DNA from: Alphaproteobacteria bacterium
GTDB taxonomy: Bacteria > Myxococcota_A > UBA796 > GCA-2862545
Reading direction: 5' to 3'
Length of the DNA stretch: 64,000 nucleotides
NCBI GenBank assembly: GCA_020632915.1
Contig: JACKEP010000005.1
Coordinates: 1-64,000, forward strand
Shown: piece after piece, positions 49,817-59,109 of the stretch
Position numbering within the stretch: position 1 is the first letter of the stretch
Layout of the letters: each line of letters starts with the position of its first letter
Program-made: the position numbers and the translations under genes
Notes under the pieces: generated by a model
What the model was told of the DNA's origin: nothing
Seen by the model: the letters and a program-made list of their open reading frames with translations, nothing else
Database searches by the model: none

Positions 49817-51526
49817 GTGCGCGGAGCGTGGAGCGCGGTCCTGGTGGGCATGGCGGCGGGCGGCAGCGCCTGGGCCGCTCCCGATCTGCACGTCGACGCC
49901 GTCACGGTGCCCGCCGCGATCGTGGCGGGGCAGCCGGTGCGCGTCGACGCCATCGTCGACAACCAGGGCACCACCGACGCCGTCGACGTCCAGGTGGCCA
50001 CCTACGCCTCCGACGATGCCGTGTGGGACGCCAGCGACCCGGTCCTCTGTCCGACGCAGACCGCGGCCCGGATCACGGCCGGCGGGGCGTGGTTCCTGCA
50101 CGTGACGTGCGCGTGGCCGCCCAGCCTCACAGGCACCCACGTGCTGGTGCGGGCGACGCTGCCGCCGGGGGCTCCGGAGGCCGACCCCGACCCGTCCGAC
50201 GACGTCGCCGCCAGCGCGCCGATCGCGCTGACCAGCCGGGGCCTCGCCAACCTCACCAGCCGCGACCTGTCGATCGACGGCGACGCCTACGCGGGCAACG
50301 TCGTCGAGGTCGGCTTCACCATGGTCAACGACGGCGCCTACGCCGCCCCCGTCACCCGCGTGGCGGCCCACTTGTCGGTCGACGGGGTGCGCGACCCCGG
50401 CGACGTCGCCCTGTGCGGGGGGCTGGTGCCCGCGCTCGGGCTCGGCCTGACGCGGACGCTGTCCCTGTGGGGCTGCGCCATCCCGCGGGACTTCCCGGCG
50501 GGCGATGCCTGGCTCCTCGTCACCACCGACGTCGACGGCATCCTCTGGGAGGAGGACGACGCCGACGACACCGTGGCGCTGCCTGTCGAGGTGGCGCCCA
50601 CGCCCGAGGCGCCGGATCTGGTGCTCACGCTGGCGCTGCCTGGGGAAGTGGCGCGCGGCGTGCCCTTCGACCTGCCGTGGACCGTCCGCAACGCCGGCCC
50701 GGTGGACGCGCCCGCCGTCGATCTGTCCGTGCGGACGTCGACCACCGGGCGGTGGGATCCCGCCGACGACCTCGTGTGCGGCGACCAGGTGGCGGCGCTC
50801 GCGGCGGGCGCTGAGGCCTCCGGCACGCTGGTCGGGTGCACCCTGCCGCGCGGCGTGCCCGTCGGGGCCCGCTACCTGACCAGCCACGTGGACGGTGACG
50901 GCGAGGTGGTCGAGCAGGACGAGGCCAACAACGGCGACGATCAGGTGGTGGTGGTCCTGCCGTTCCCGCGGGCCGATCTGGTGGCCGTGGCGATGGGGGA
51001 GGTGCCCGATCTCGCCGTCGGCACCGTGTTCGACGTCAGCTGGGAGGTCTCGAACGCCGGAGAGGTCGACGCGCCCGCGTCGCGCCTCGCCGCCGTCCTG
51101 TCGTCGACCCCGACGCCCGCGCCGGGCGATCCCGTGCTCTGCTCCGCCCCCTTCGCGGCGCTGGCCGCGGGCGAGCGGCGCACCGGCACGCTCACGGGGT
51201 GCACCGTGCCGACGGGTGTGCGCGGTCCGCGCGCGTGGGTGGTGCTCGTGGTCGACGTCAACCAGGTCGTCGACGACGCCTACCGCGACGACAACACGGC
51301 CGCGCGCCGCGTTCGGCTGGTCGGCGACGACACCGGCGACGTCGACGGCGGCGACACGGACACGCCGGTGACCCCCTGCTGTGCCTCCGACCCGGACGTC
51401 GTGGCGGTGGACGGGTGCGGCTGCGCGACGACGTCGGACGACGCGCCGTCGCGAGGGGCCGTCGCCGCCGTCCTCGGGCTGGCCCTCGCCGGTCTGCGAC
51501 GTCGGCGTCGCCAGATGTCAGGCTGA
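49817..51526 (+). CDS. CARDB-repeat secreted protein with MYXO-CTERM-like tail
   Basis: This 569-residue exported protein has a short signal peptide (VLVGMAAGGSAWA) and four CARDB-type beta-sandwich repeats of about 115 residues (roughly 22-140, 145-262, 270-390, 395-505). Each repeat has an APDLVLTLALPGEVARGVPF-like start, a VRNAGPVDAPAV-type conserved Asn-x-Gly motif, a GCTLPRGVP- or GCTVPTGVR-type Cys strand and a VDVNQVVDDAYRDDNTA-like end. The C-terminus has CGCATTSDDAPSRGAVAAVL then LGLALAGLRRRRR, a MYXO-CTERM-type tail. CARDB modules bind cell walls or surfaces. GTG 49817 follows TCGGAGG. The two Cys of each repeat probably pair. Confidence 0.85.
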   Translation: MRGAWSAVLVGMAAGGSAWAAPDLHVDAVTVPAAIVAGQPVRVDAIVDNQGTTDAVDVQVATYASDDAVWDASDPVLCPTQTAARITAGGAWFLHVTCAWPPSLTGTHVLVRATLPPGAPEADPDPSDDVAASAPIALTSRGLANLTSRDLSIDGDAYAGNVVEVGFTMVNDGAYAAPVTRVAAHLSVDGVRDPGDVALCGGLVPALGLGLTRTLSLWGCAIPRDFPAGDAWLLVTTDVDGILWEEDDADDTVALPVEVAPTPEAPDLVLTLALPGEVARGVPFDLPWTVRNAGPVDAPAVDLSVRTSTTGRWDPADDLVCGDQVAALAAGAEASGTLVGCTLPRGVPVGARYLTSHVDGDGEVVEQDEANNGDDQVVVVLPFPRADLVAVAMGEVPDLAVGTVFDVSWEVSNAGEVDAPASRLAAVLSSTPTPAPGDPVLCSAPFAALAAGERRTGTLTGCTVPTGVRGPRAWVVLVVDVNQVVDDAYRDDNTAARRVRLVGDDTGDVDGGDTDTPVTPCCASDPDVVAVDGCGCATTSDDAPSRGAVAAVLGLALAGLRRRRRQMSG

Positions 51527-51608
51527 TGTCGCGCGAAGGCGTGCAGTGCCGTGCTAGCGTGCCGATTCCAAGCTCGAAGACCCCCGTCGAAGAACGTGAG
51601 GAAGGGAC

Positions 51609-52484
51609 ATGCGTGCACTGTGCATCGCCGTGGTCGCGGTCGGCCTGACCGCCTGTGTCAAGGACGAGCCCGAAGGCGCCGCCAGCCCCGGCGAGTGCGC
51701 CGACGGGTTCGACAACGACCAGGACGGCAAGGTCGATTGCGACGATCCCGACTGCTACATCACGTACGCCTCGTTCTGTGAGGACGGCACGACCGACACC
51801 ACGGACACGACCGACACCACGGACACGACCGACACCACGGACACCACGGACACGACCGACACCAACGACACGCAGGACATCGTCGATCCGAGCGCGGTCG
51901 CCGGCTACCTGCAGGGCGTCGCGATGACCTACGACGTCCACTTCCTGATCACGGGCCTGGGCGAGGCGCTGTGCGGCGTGTTCATCTTCGAGTGCGACTG
52001 CACGGCCACCTACTACGGCGAGGGCGTGCAGATCGGCGCCATCAACGATCTGGTCCAGTACGACGGCACGTGGGAGCTGATCGAGTCGGACTGCGATCCG
52101 ATGTCGGAGGGTCAGGACCCGCTGAACGAGACGTCCGTCTACACGCCCGACGACGGCCTGTCGTTCCACACCATCCGCTACGACGTCGACAGCCGCACCA
52201 ACGAGCTCGTGGGCCTGTTCTGGTGGATCGCCAACGAGCGCGCGTTCAACCCGCTCTCGAGCGCGTCCACCAGCCAGCAGCCGTTCCGCGACAAGCAGTT
52301 CTGGGTGGCGCTCACCGAGGATCACGGCGTCGACAACACCGCGCTCGCGATGACCTACCGCGAGTCGCAGGTGATCCCGCAGGGCGCCGGTGTCGACTTC
52401 ATCGTCGACAGCACGCTGCGCATGTGGTGGTCCACCGACCCCGAGGTGCCCGCCGGGCACCGCCCGTCGCCGTCGACACCCTGA
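51609..52484 (+). CDS. Asp-Thr-linker lipoprotein of unknown function
   Basis: This 291-residue lipoprotein has lipobox LTAC (Cys16), a motif CADGFDNDQDGKVDCDDPDC (about 32-51, common in surface proteins of Myxococcota and probably calcium-binding), a linker of (Thr)Asp-Thr repeats (about 62-90), and a folded C-terminal domain (VAGYLQGVAMTYDVHFLITG, then CDCTATYYGEGVQIGAINDL and LSFHTIRYDVDSRTNELVGL). I do not recognise the domain. The linker is encoded by an 18-base repeat. AGGAAGG precedes the ATG. A tandem octamer array follows the stop. Confidence 0.75.
   Translation: MRALCIAVVAVGLTACVKDEPEGAASPGECADGFDNDQDGKVDCDDPDCYITYASFCEDGTTDTTDTTDTTDTTDTTDTTDTTDTNDTQDIVDPSAVAGYLQGVAMTYDVHFLITGLGEALCGVFIFECDCTATYYGEGVQIGAINDLVQYDGTWELIESDCDPMSEGQDPLNETSVYTPDDGLSFHTIRYDVDSRTNELVGLFWWIANERAFNPLSSASTSQQPFRDKQFWVALTEDHGVDNTALAMTYRESQVIPQGAGVDFIVDSTLRMWWSTDPEVPAGHRPSPSTP
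51789..51872 (+). repeat. 18-base tandem repeat encoding the Asp-Thr linker
   Basis: Three perfect copies of ACGACCGACACCACGGAC (51789-51842) are followed by partial copies to about 51872. Because 18 is a multiple of three, copy-number change keeps the frame and only alters linker length. Confidence 0.85.
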
Positions 52485-52490
52485 CGCGCT

Positions 52491-52564
52491 CAAGCGCTTG
52501 CGCCCTGACGCCCTGACGCCCTGACGCCCTGACGCCCTGACGCCCTGACGCCCTGAGGCGCTGA
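52491..52564. repeat. Octamer tandem repeat CGCCCTGA x7 with flanking palindrome
   Basis: Seven perfect copies of CGCCCTGA occupy 52501-52556, then a degenerate eighth GGCGCTGA (52557-52564). Immediately upstream is the perfect palindrome CAAGCGCTTG (52491-52500). The array begins 16 bases after the stop of the 51609 gene; FAH starts 108 bases later. The 8-base unit shifts frames, so it is not coding. It could vary in copy number by slippage. Confidence 0.9.
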
Positions 52565-52663
52565 CGCCCCCCGCTGGCCGTCGCGGTCTGCCGTAGGTCG
52601 ACCCGCGCCACCGCGTTAGGCGCTCCGGCCGGGCCCGCGCGGGCGGGTCCACCGGAGGACGGG

Positions 52664-53644
52664 ATGAAGCTCGCCACGCTCGACGACGGCACCCGTGACG
52701 GCGCGCTGCGCGTCGTGCGGCGCGACCTGTCGCGGATCGCCGACGCCACCGACATCGCGCCGACGCTGCAGGCCGCGCTCGACGCCTGGGACCGTGTGGA
52801 GCCCCAGCTGCGCGCTCGCGCCGCCGCCCTCGAGGCCGGTGAGGTCGCCTCCGAGCCCTACGACGCCACCCGCCTGCGCTCGCCGCTGCCCCGGGCCTAC
52901 GAGTGGGTCGACGGCTCCGCCTACATCAGCCACGTCGTGCTCGTCCGGCGCGCGCGCAACGCCGAGCCCCCGGCCACGCTCAAGACCGATCCGCTGGTCT
53001 ACCAGGGCGGCTCCGGCGTGCTGCTCGACCCCACCGCCGACATCGAGCTGCCCGATGCGGGCTGGGGCCTCGACTTCGAGGCCGAGGTGGTGGCGATCCT
53101 GGGCGACACGCCCCGGGGCGTCGCCGCGGACGCCGCCGCGCCGCACATCAAGCTGCTCACGCTGGTCAACGACGTCACCCTGCGCAACCTCATCCCCCCC
53201 GAGCTCGCCAAGGGGTTCGGCTTCTTCACGTCCAAGCCGGCGAGCGCCTTCGGTCCGGTGGCGGTCACGCCCGACGAGCTCGGTGACGCCTGGCAGGACG
53301 GCCGCCTCCACCTGCCGATGCGCGTCCACCACAACGGCACCTTGGTCGGCCAGGCCGAGGCCGGTCCGGAGATGTGGTTCTCGTTCCACGACCTGCTCGC
53401 CCACATCACCCGCACGCGCGGCTTCACCGCCGGCACGCTGCTCGGCAGTGGCACGGTCGCCAACGAGGACGCCTCGAAGGGCTACTCCTGCATCGCCGAG
53501 AAGCGGATGCGCGAGATCATCGCCGACGGTGCGCCCACCACGCCGTTCCTGCAGGACGGCGACACCGTCCGCATCGAGATGCTCGACGCCCACGGCGCCA
53601 GCATCTTCGGCGCGATCACCCAGCGTGTGCGGAGCGTGGCGTGA
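52664..53644 (+). CDS. fahA: Fumarylacetoacetate hydrolase-family enzyme
   Basis: This 326-residue enzyme is expected to cleave fumarylacetoacetate to fumarate and acetoacetate, the last step of tyrosine breakdown. LDFEAEVVAILGDTPRGV holds the Glu metal ligands, LLTLVNDVTLRNLIPPELAK the Asn/Asp region, SKPASAFGPVAVTPDELGD the substrate loop and AEAGPEMWFSFHDLLAHITR the helix after them. TLLGSGTVANEDASKGYSCI is the GSGT segment. The protein belongs to the two-domain bacterial subtype (about 325 residues) rather than the 420-residue animal type. GGAGGAC precedes the ATG. It is the first gene of a homogentisate cluster; the stop overlaps maiA by GTGA. Confidence 0.88.
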   Translation: MKLATLDDGTRDGALRVVRRDLSRIADATDIAPTLQAALDAWDRVEPQLRARAAALEAGEVASEPYDATRLRSPLPRAYEWVDGSAYISHVVLVRRARNAEPPATLKTDPLVYQGGSGVLLDPTADIELPDAGWGLDFEAEVVAILGDTPRGVAADAAAPHIKLLTLVNDVTLRNLIPPELAKGFGFFTSKPASAFGPVAVTPDELGDAWQDGRLHLPMRVHHNGTLVGQAEAGPEMWFSFHDLLAHITRTRGFTAGTLLGSGTVANEDASKGYSCIAEKRMREIIADGAPTTPFLQDGDTVRIEMLDAHGASIFGAITQRVRSVA

Positions 53645-54282
53645 AGCTGTACGGCTACTGGCGCAGCTCGTCGGCGTGGCGGGTCCGGCTGGGTCTGCAC
53701 CTCAAGGGCCTGCCGTTCACCTACGTCCCCGTCCACCTGGTGCAGGCCGAGCAGCGCGCCGACGCCCACAGGGCCCGCAACCCGATGGCCCAGGTCCCGG
53801 TGCTCGAGGTCGAGGTCGACGGTCGCCCGGTCCACCTGTCCCAGAGCCTCGCCATCCTCGCGTGGCTCGACGAGGCCTTCCCCGAGGCTCCGCCGTTGCT
53901 GCCCGACGCGGCCCTCGATCGGGCCCGCGCGCGCCAGTACGCCGAGGTCGTCAACGCGGGCATCCAGCCCCTGCAGAACCTCGCGGTGCTCCAGCAGATC
54001 GAGGCGCTCGGCGGCGACCGTCAGGCGTGGGGTCGCCAGGTCATCGCCGACGGCCTGCGCGCGCTGGAGGCGATGGTGGCCGGCCCGGGCGTGACGTACA
54101 TGGTAGGGGATCGACCGACCGTGGCCGACGTCTGCCTCGTGCCCCAGCTCTACAACGCGCGCCGCTTCGACGTCGCGCTCGACGCCTACCCCACGCTCCT
54201 CGCCATCGAGGCGCGCTGCGCGGCCCTCCCTGCCTTCGTGGCCGCGCACCCCGACCAGCAGCCCGACGCGCCCGCCGCCTGA
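53641..54282 (+). CDS. maiA: Maleylacetoacetate isomerase (zeta-class GST)
   Basis: This 213-residue glutathione-dependent isomerase converts maleylacetoacetate to fumarylacetoacetate. The N-terminal thioredoxin-like domain has LYGYWRSSSAWRVRLGLHLK. The zeta motif SSCxWRVR here reads SSSAWRVR, so the Cys next to the catalytic Ser is replaced by Ser. ARNPMAQVPVLEVE contains the cis-Pro, and LSQSLAILAWLDEAFPEAPP the glutathione-binding Ser. The C-terminal domain has VNAGIQPLQNLAVLQQI and the GDRPTVADVCLVPQLYNARR signature. The GTG start overlaps FAH. HPPD follows after 41 bases. Confidence 0.93.
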   Translation: MKLYGYWRSSSAWRVRLGLHLKGLPFTYVPVHLVQAEQRADAHRARNPMAQVPVLEVEVDGRPVHLSQSLAILAWLDEAFPEAPPLLPDAALDRARARQYAEVVNAGIQPLQNLAVLQQIEALGGDRQAWGRQVIADGLRALEAMVAGPGVTYMVGDRPTVADVCLVPQLYNARRFDVALDAYPTLLAIEARCAALPAFVAAHPDQQPDAPAA

Positions 54283-54323
54283 TCGCCCGGCGCCGCGACC
54301 GCACCCTTCCGACGAGGTCCCCC

Positions 54324-55478
<1,155 letters not shown>

Positions 55479-55489
55479 GCGGAGGCGGC

Positions 55490-56644
55490 GTGCTCGATCG
55501 CAGGGTGGCCGGGGACGTCCCCGCCAAGCACCACATCGTCCACCGCGACGGCGACGGCGCGCTGTTCTGGGAGCACTGCCTGACCCGGAAGGGCTTCGAC
55601 GGCGCCTACACGATCCTGTACCACCAGCACCGGCCCCACGAGTGGCAGGCGGTCGGCAGCGCGCCGCGCGACGCTGGCACGCCCGAGACCCCCGAGGGGC
55701 TGCGGCGACGTCACTTCCGCACCCAGGACGTCACCGGGCCCGGTGGGACGTCGCTGGCGTCGCGGCGGGTGCTGCTCGCCAACGACGACGTCGCCATCGG
55801 CTTCGCCACCCCCGACGTCGCCGACGCCCACTACACGAGCCACGCCGACGCCGACACGCTGGTGTTCGTCCAGCACGGCACCGGCACGCTGCGCTCGGTG
55901 TTCGGCGACCTGCGCTACGGTCCGCTCGACTACGTCGCCGTCCCCAAGGGCGTGGTCCATCGCTTCGTCCCCGACGCCGGCGTGCCCCAGCGCCACCTCG
56001 TGATCGAGGGCCACGATCTCGGCCTGCTGCGCCAGTGGCGCAACGAGGTCGGCCAGCTGCGGATGGACGCGCCGTACGGCCACCGCGACTTCCGGCGTCC
56101 CGACTTCGCCGGTCCGGTCGACGAGGGCATCCGGCACGTCGACGTGGTGCGCGACGCCACCGTCCACACCTTCGCGACGCGCCACAACCCGCTCGACGCC
56201 GTCGGGTGGGACGGCACCGTCTACCCGTGGGTCTTCCCGATGCTCGCCTTCCAGCCGCGCGCCGGGCTCGTCCACCTGCCGCCCGACTGGCACGGCACGT
56301 TCAGCGTGCGCGGGGCGCTGATCTGCTCGTTCGTGCCGCGCGTCGTCGACTTCCACCCGTCGGCGATCCCGTGCCCCTACCCGCACAGCAGCGTCGACTG
56401 CGACGAGGTGCTGTTCTACGTGCAGGGCAACTTCACCAGCCGCAAGGGCGTGGGACCGGGCAGCGTCAGCTACCACCCCTACGGCGTGCCCCACGGTCCC
56501 CACCCGGGCGCGCTGGAGGCCAGCATCGGCAGCACCCGTACCGACGAGGTGGCGGTGATGCTCGACACGTTCAAGCCGCTGCGCCCCACCCGCCACGCCG
56601 CGTCCGTCGAGGACCCGGGCTACCACGACAGCTTCCACGCCTAG
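55490..56644 (+). CDS. hmgA: Homogentisate 1,2-dioxygenase
   Basis: This 384-residue cupin-fold non-heme iron enzyme opens the ring of homogentisate to maleylacetoacetate. The C-terminal half shows the metal and active-site residues in LPPDWHGTFSVRGALICSFV, PYPHSSVDCDEVLFYVQGNF and GSVSYHPYGVPHGPHPGALE (His/His/Glu positions). YVAVPKGVVHRFVPDAGVPQ is the earlier cupin motif. The protein is shorter than the human enzyme (445) but typical of bacterial forms. GTG 55490 follows GGAGG (55481-55485). The nitrilase-family gene follows after 9 bases. Confidence 0.93.
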   Translation: MLDRRVAGDVPAKHHIVHRDGDGALFWEHCLTRKGFDGAYTILYHQHRPHEWQAVGSAPRDAGTPETPEGLRRRHFRTQDVTGPGGTSLASRRVLLANDDVAIGFATPDVADAHYTSHADADTLVFVQHGTGTLRSVFGDLRYGPLDYVAVPKGVVHRFVPDAGVPQRHLVIEGHDLGLLRQWRNEVGQLRMDAPYGHRDFRRPDFAGPVDEGIRHVDVVRDATVHTFATRHNPLDAVGWDGTVYPWVFPMLAFQPRAGLVHLPPDWHGTFSVRGALICSFVPRVVDFHPSAIPCPYPHSSVDCDEVLFYVQGNFTSRKGVGPGSVSYHPYGVPHGPHPGALEASIGSTRTDEVAVMLDTFKPLRPTRHAASVEDPGYHDSFHA

Positions 56645-56653
56645 GTGCGCCGC

Positions 56654-57361
56654 ATGCGGGCTGCGGCCGTGCAGTTCAAGGCCGACAAGGACGACGTGGC
56701 GGGGAGCCGTGCGCGGCTCACGGCGCTCACGGCGGACGCGGTGGTGGACTCCGACCTGGTCGTCCTGCCGGAGATGGCTGTTTCCGGCTACATCTTTCCG
56801 GACCGTGACGCCGTGGCTGCGGTCGCTGAGGACCCCCGGGGCCCGACGTTCCAGGCGCTGTCGCCGCTGGCGCGCGGTGCGCGGTCCTGGGTGGTGTGCG
56901 GCTTCGCCGAGCGGGCGGGCGATCGGCTGTTCAACAGCGCGATGGTGATCGACGGCGCCGGCGCGCTGGCCTTCGTCTACCGCAAGACCCTGCTGTTCGA
57001 CGCCGACCTGCACTGGGCGGCGCCGGGGGACTCCGGCTACCGGCGGTTCGCCACGCCGTTCGGCTCGTTCGGCGTGGGCATCTGCATGGATCTCAACGAC
57101 CCGCGCTTCCTGCTGTGGGTGTGGCGCAAGCGGCCCGACGCGCTCGCGTTCCCCACCAACTGGGTCGAGGAGGGGGCCGACGTGTGGCCGTACTGGATCC
57201 AGCGGGTGGGGGGATCGGGCGCGGTGCTCGTGGCCGCCAACACCTACGGCGAGGACGGCGGCGTGCCGTTCTCCGGTCGGTCCGCGATCGTGGCCGGCGA
57301 CCGGGTGCTCGCGGGGGCACCGGCCCACGGCGACCACGTGCTGCGGGCGCGCTGGCCCTGA
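56654..57361 (+). CDS. Carbon-nitrogen hydrolase (nitrilase superfamily)
   Basis: This 235-residue amidase-like enzyme of the cytoplasm has an intact Glu-Lys-Cys triad: DLVVLPEMAVSGYIFPDRDA (Glu about 40), AFVYRKTLLFDADLHWAAPG (Lys about 108) and FGVGICMDLNDPRFLLWVWR (Cys about 141). Family members cleave amides such as omega-amides, carbamoyl groups or nitriles. It lies directly after hmgA, so it may process a by-product of tyrosine metabolism, but this is inferred from position. ATG 56654 is used because it gives MRAAAVQFK as in homologues; GTG 56645, three codons upstream, is possible. Confidence 0.85.
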   Translation: MRAAAVQFKADKDDVAGSRARLTALTADAVVDSDLVVLPEMAVSGYIFPDRDAVAAVAEDPRGPTFQALSPLARGARSWVVCGFAERAGDRLFNSAMVIDGAGALAFVYRKTLLFDADLHWAAPGDSGYRRFATPFGSFGVGICMDLNDPRFLLWVWRKRPDALAFPTNWVEEGADVWPYWIQRVGGSGAVLVAANTYGEDGGVPFSGRSAIVAGDRVLAGAPAHGDHVLRARWP

Positions 57362-57438
57362 CCTCGGTCCCGGGTGCGCGCGACAGGCGGCGCGCGGGTG
57401 GCGGTGCGTTGGCGTAGGATGCCCGTCGCGAGGTGTCG

Positions 57439-58986
57439 ATGCGTGGTCTCCGCTCCGTCCTGGTCCCGTGGCTCGCGCTCGCGGCATGCGGTGCGCCCAC
57501 CGACACCGATCCCGACGACACCGACACCGACACCACCGACTCCGACACCGACACGGTGGCCGAGACGGACACCGTCGACACCACGCACACCGACGTCGTC
57601 GACAGCGACACCGACACGACGGTCGACACCGACGGCGCGTCCGGGCCGCCCGACGACCTGTTCCGCAGCGGCAGCCGGCTGCGGGTGCAGGTGTGGTCCG
57701 TGGGCGGTGCGTACGCCTTCGCCGGCCTGGTCGACACGCTCCTCGACGTGCCCTGCACACCCCAGACCGCCACCGACGGCGCGCTCCGCTGCGTGCCGCG
57801 CGCCGGCGACATCGACGCGGTCTTCGCCGACGCGAGCTGCACGTCCCCGCTGTTCTACCTGCCCGAGGACGCGTGCGTCGCGTCCCCCTACCTGCAGCTG
57901 TCGGGCGGGGGACAGGCGCGCTGCGGCTTCCCGGCGTCCCACGAGACCTTCGCCCTGCGCAGCGTCACCACGCCGGCGACGGTCTACGCCGACCGGCCGA
58001 CCTGCCACCCGACGACCGCACCCGCGGGCGGTGTGTTCGACGTGGACCCGCTCGGCGACACGCCGGTCGACCCCGCGGACCTCGTCGCGTTCACCGTCCA
58101 GGACCGCCCGGAGGCCTCCGGGGTCGGCATCCGCTGGCTCGTCGGCGACGACGGCACGTGGCTCGCCTGGGGGCACGCCACCGCGTCCGGTGCGTGCAGC
58201 CCGCTGGAGGTCGACGGCGCCACGCGTTGTGTGGGCACCTCGCGCGCCGAGCGATCGGTCGACGCCCCGACGTTCGGCGACGCGGCGTGCTCGGATCCGA
58301 AGCTCGCGTTCGTCCGGCTCGATCCGGGGTGCACCGCCGCGGACGTGATCGTGCAGACCGGCGCCTCGGCGGCCACCCGCCTGTTCCAGCCCGGACCGGT
58401 GTGGACGGGTGGGGTCTGGGGCCGGGCCGGCACGTGCCGCGCCGTGTCGGGCAGCGACACGTGGATCCAGGTCGGCGACGAGGTCGACACCAGCACGCTG
58501 CCCACGCTCGCGCCGCAGGCGGTCGGCTCGGGGGACCTGCGGGTGCTGCGCTGGGAGGACGCGGACGGCGTGCGCCTTGCGCTGGACGACACGGCGCGCT
58601 TCGAGCTCGCCGACGGCACACCGTGCGCCCCGGTGGCCGGTGCCGACGGCGCGTTCGCGTGTCTGCCGGCCGATGCGCTCGAGATCGCCGGCGGCGTGGT
58701 CTGGTACGGCGATGCCGCCTGCACGCTGCCCGTGGCGATGGTCGGCCAGAGCACGGCCGACGTGGGCTGGGTGCGTGCCCAGGACGGATGCGCCGGGCCC
58801 GCCGACGAGGTCGTCGGCGAGGTGTGGACGTTCGGCGCGGACTACGAGGGCACGCTCTACCAGCTCGGTGGCACCTGCGTCGGCAGCCTGCCGACCTTTC
58901 CGAGCCAGCGCTGGCGCTTCGCGACGGCGAGCGCCCTCACGGCCGCCTACCCGGCGCTCACGCTCACCACCCTCCCGGCGCCGTAG
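57439..58986 (+). CDS. Asp-Thr-linker lipoprotein of unknown function
   Basis: This 515-residue lipoprotein has lipobox LAAC (Cys17) followed by an Asp-Thr linker of about 50 residues (DTDTDTTDSDTDTVAE). The folded part (about 72-510) is beta-rich with repeating units such as SRLRVQVWSVGGAYAFAGLV, DLVAFTVQDRPEASGVGIRW and VGEVWTFGADYEGTLYQLGG. Each is followed by a Cys pair (CTPQTATDGALRC, CAPVAGADGAFAC), so it is probably a repeated beta-sandwich or propeller. I do not recognise the family. ATG 57439 has GAGG upstream; a TAGGAT hexamer at 57415-57420 could be the -10. The 123 bases to the next gene hold a small TGCACG/CGTGCA stem. Confidence 0.75.
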   Translation: MRGLRSVLVPWLALAACGAPTDTDPDDTDTDTTDSDTDTVAETDTVDTTHTDVVDSDTDTTVDTDGASGPPDDLFRSGSRLRVQVWSVGGAYAFAGLVDTLLDVPCTPQTATDGALRCVPRAGDIDAVFADASCTSPLFYLPEDACVASPYLQLSGGGQARCGFPASHETFALRSVTTPATVYADRPTCHPTTAPAGGVFDVDPLGDTPVDPADLVAFTVQDRPEASGVGIRWLVGDDGTWLAWGHATASGACSPLEVDGATRCVGTSRAERSVDAPTFGDAACSDPKLAFVRLDPGCTAADVIVQTGASAATRLFQPGPVWTGGVWGRAGTCRAVSGSDTWIQVGDEVDTSTLPTLAPQAVGSGDLRVLRWEDADGVRLALDDTARFELADGTPCAPVAGADGAFACLPADALEIAGGVVWYGDAACTLPVAMVGQSTADVGWVRAQDGCAGPADEVVGEVWTFGADYEGTLYQLGGTCVGSLPTFPSQRWRFATASALTAAYPALTLTTLPAP

Positions 58987-59109
58987 GTGTCGGTCGGGGC
59001 CGCTTGCGACGGATCTGCACGCACCGTGACGTGCACGGACGGGCGGAACCGGTCAAGGCTCAAGGGGGAACGGAGGCGTCCGACTCTCCTGGAAGCGTTC
59101 GGAGGGTGG

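Noticed and set aside
52501..52564. CRISPR-like array of short repeats
   Set aside because: Unit is 8 bases with no spacers and no cas genes; a simple tandem repeat.
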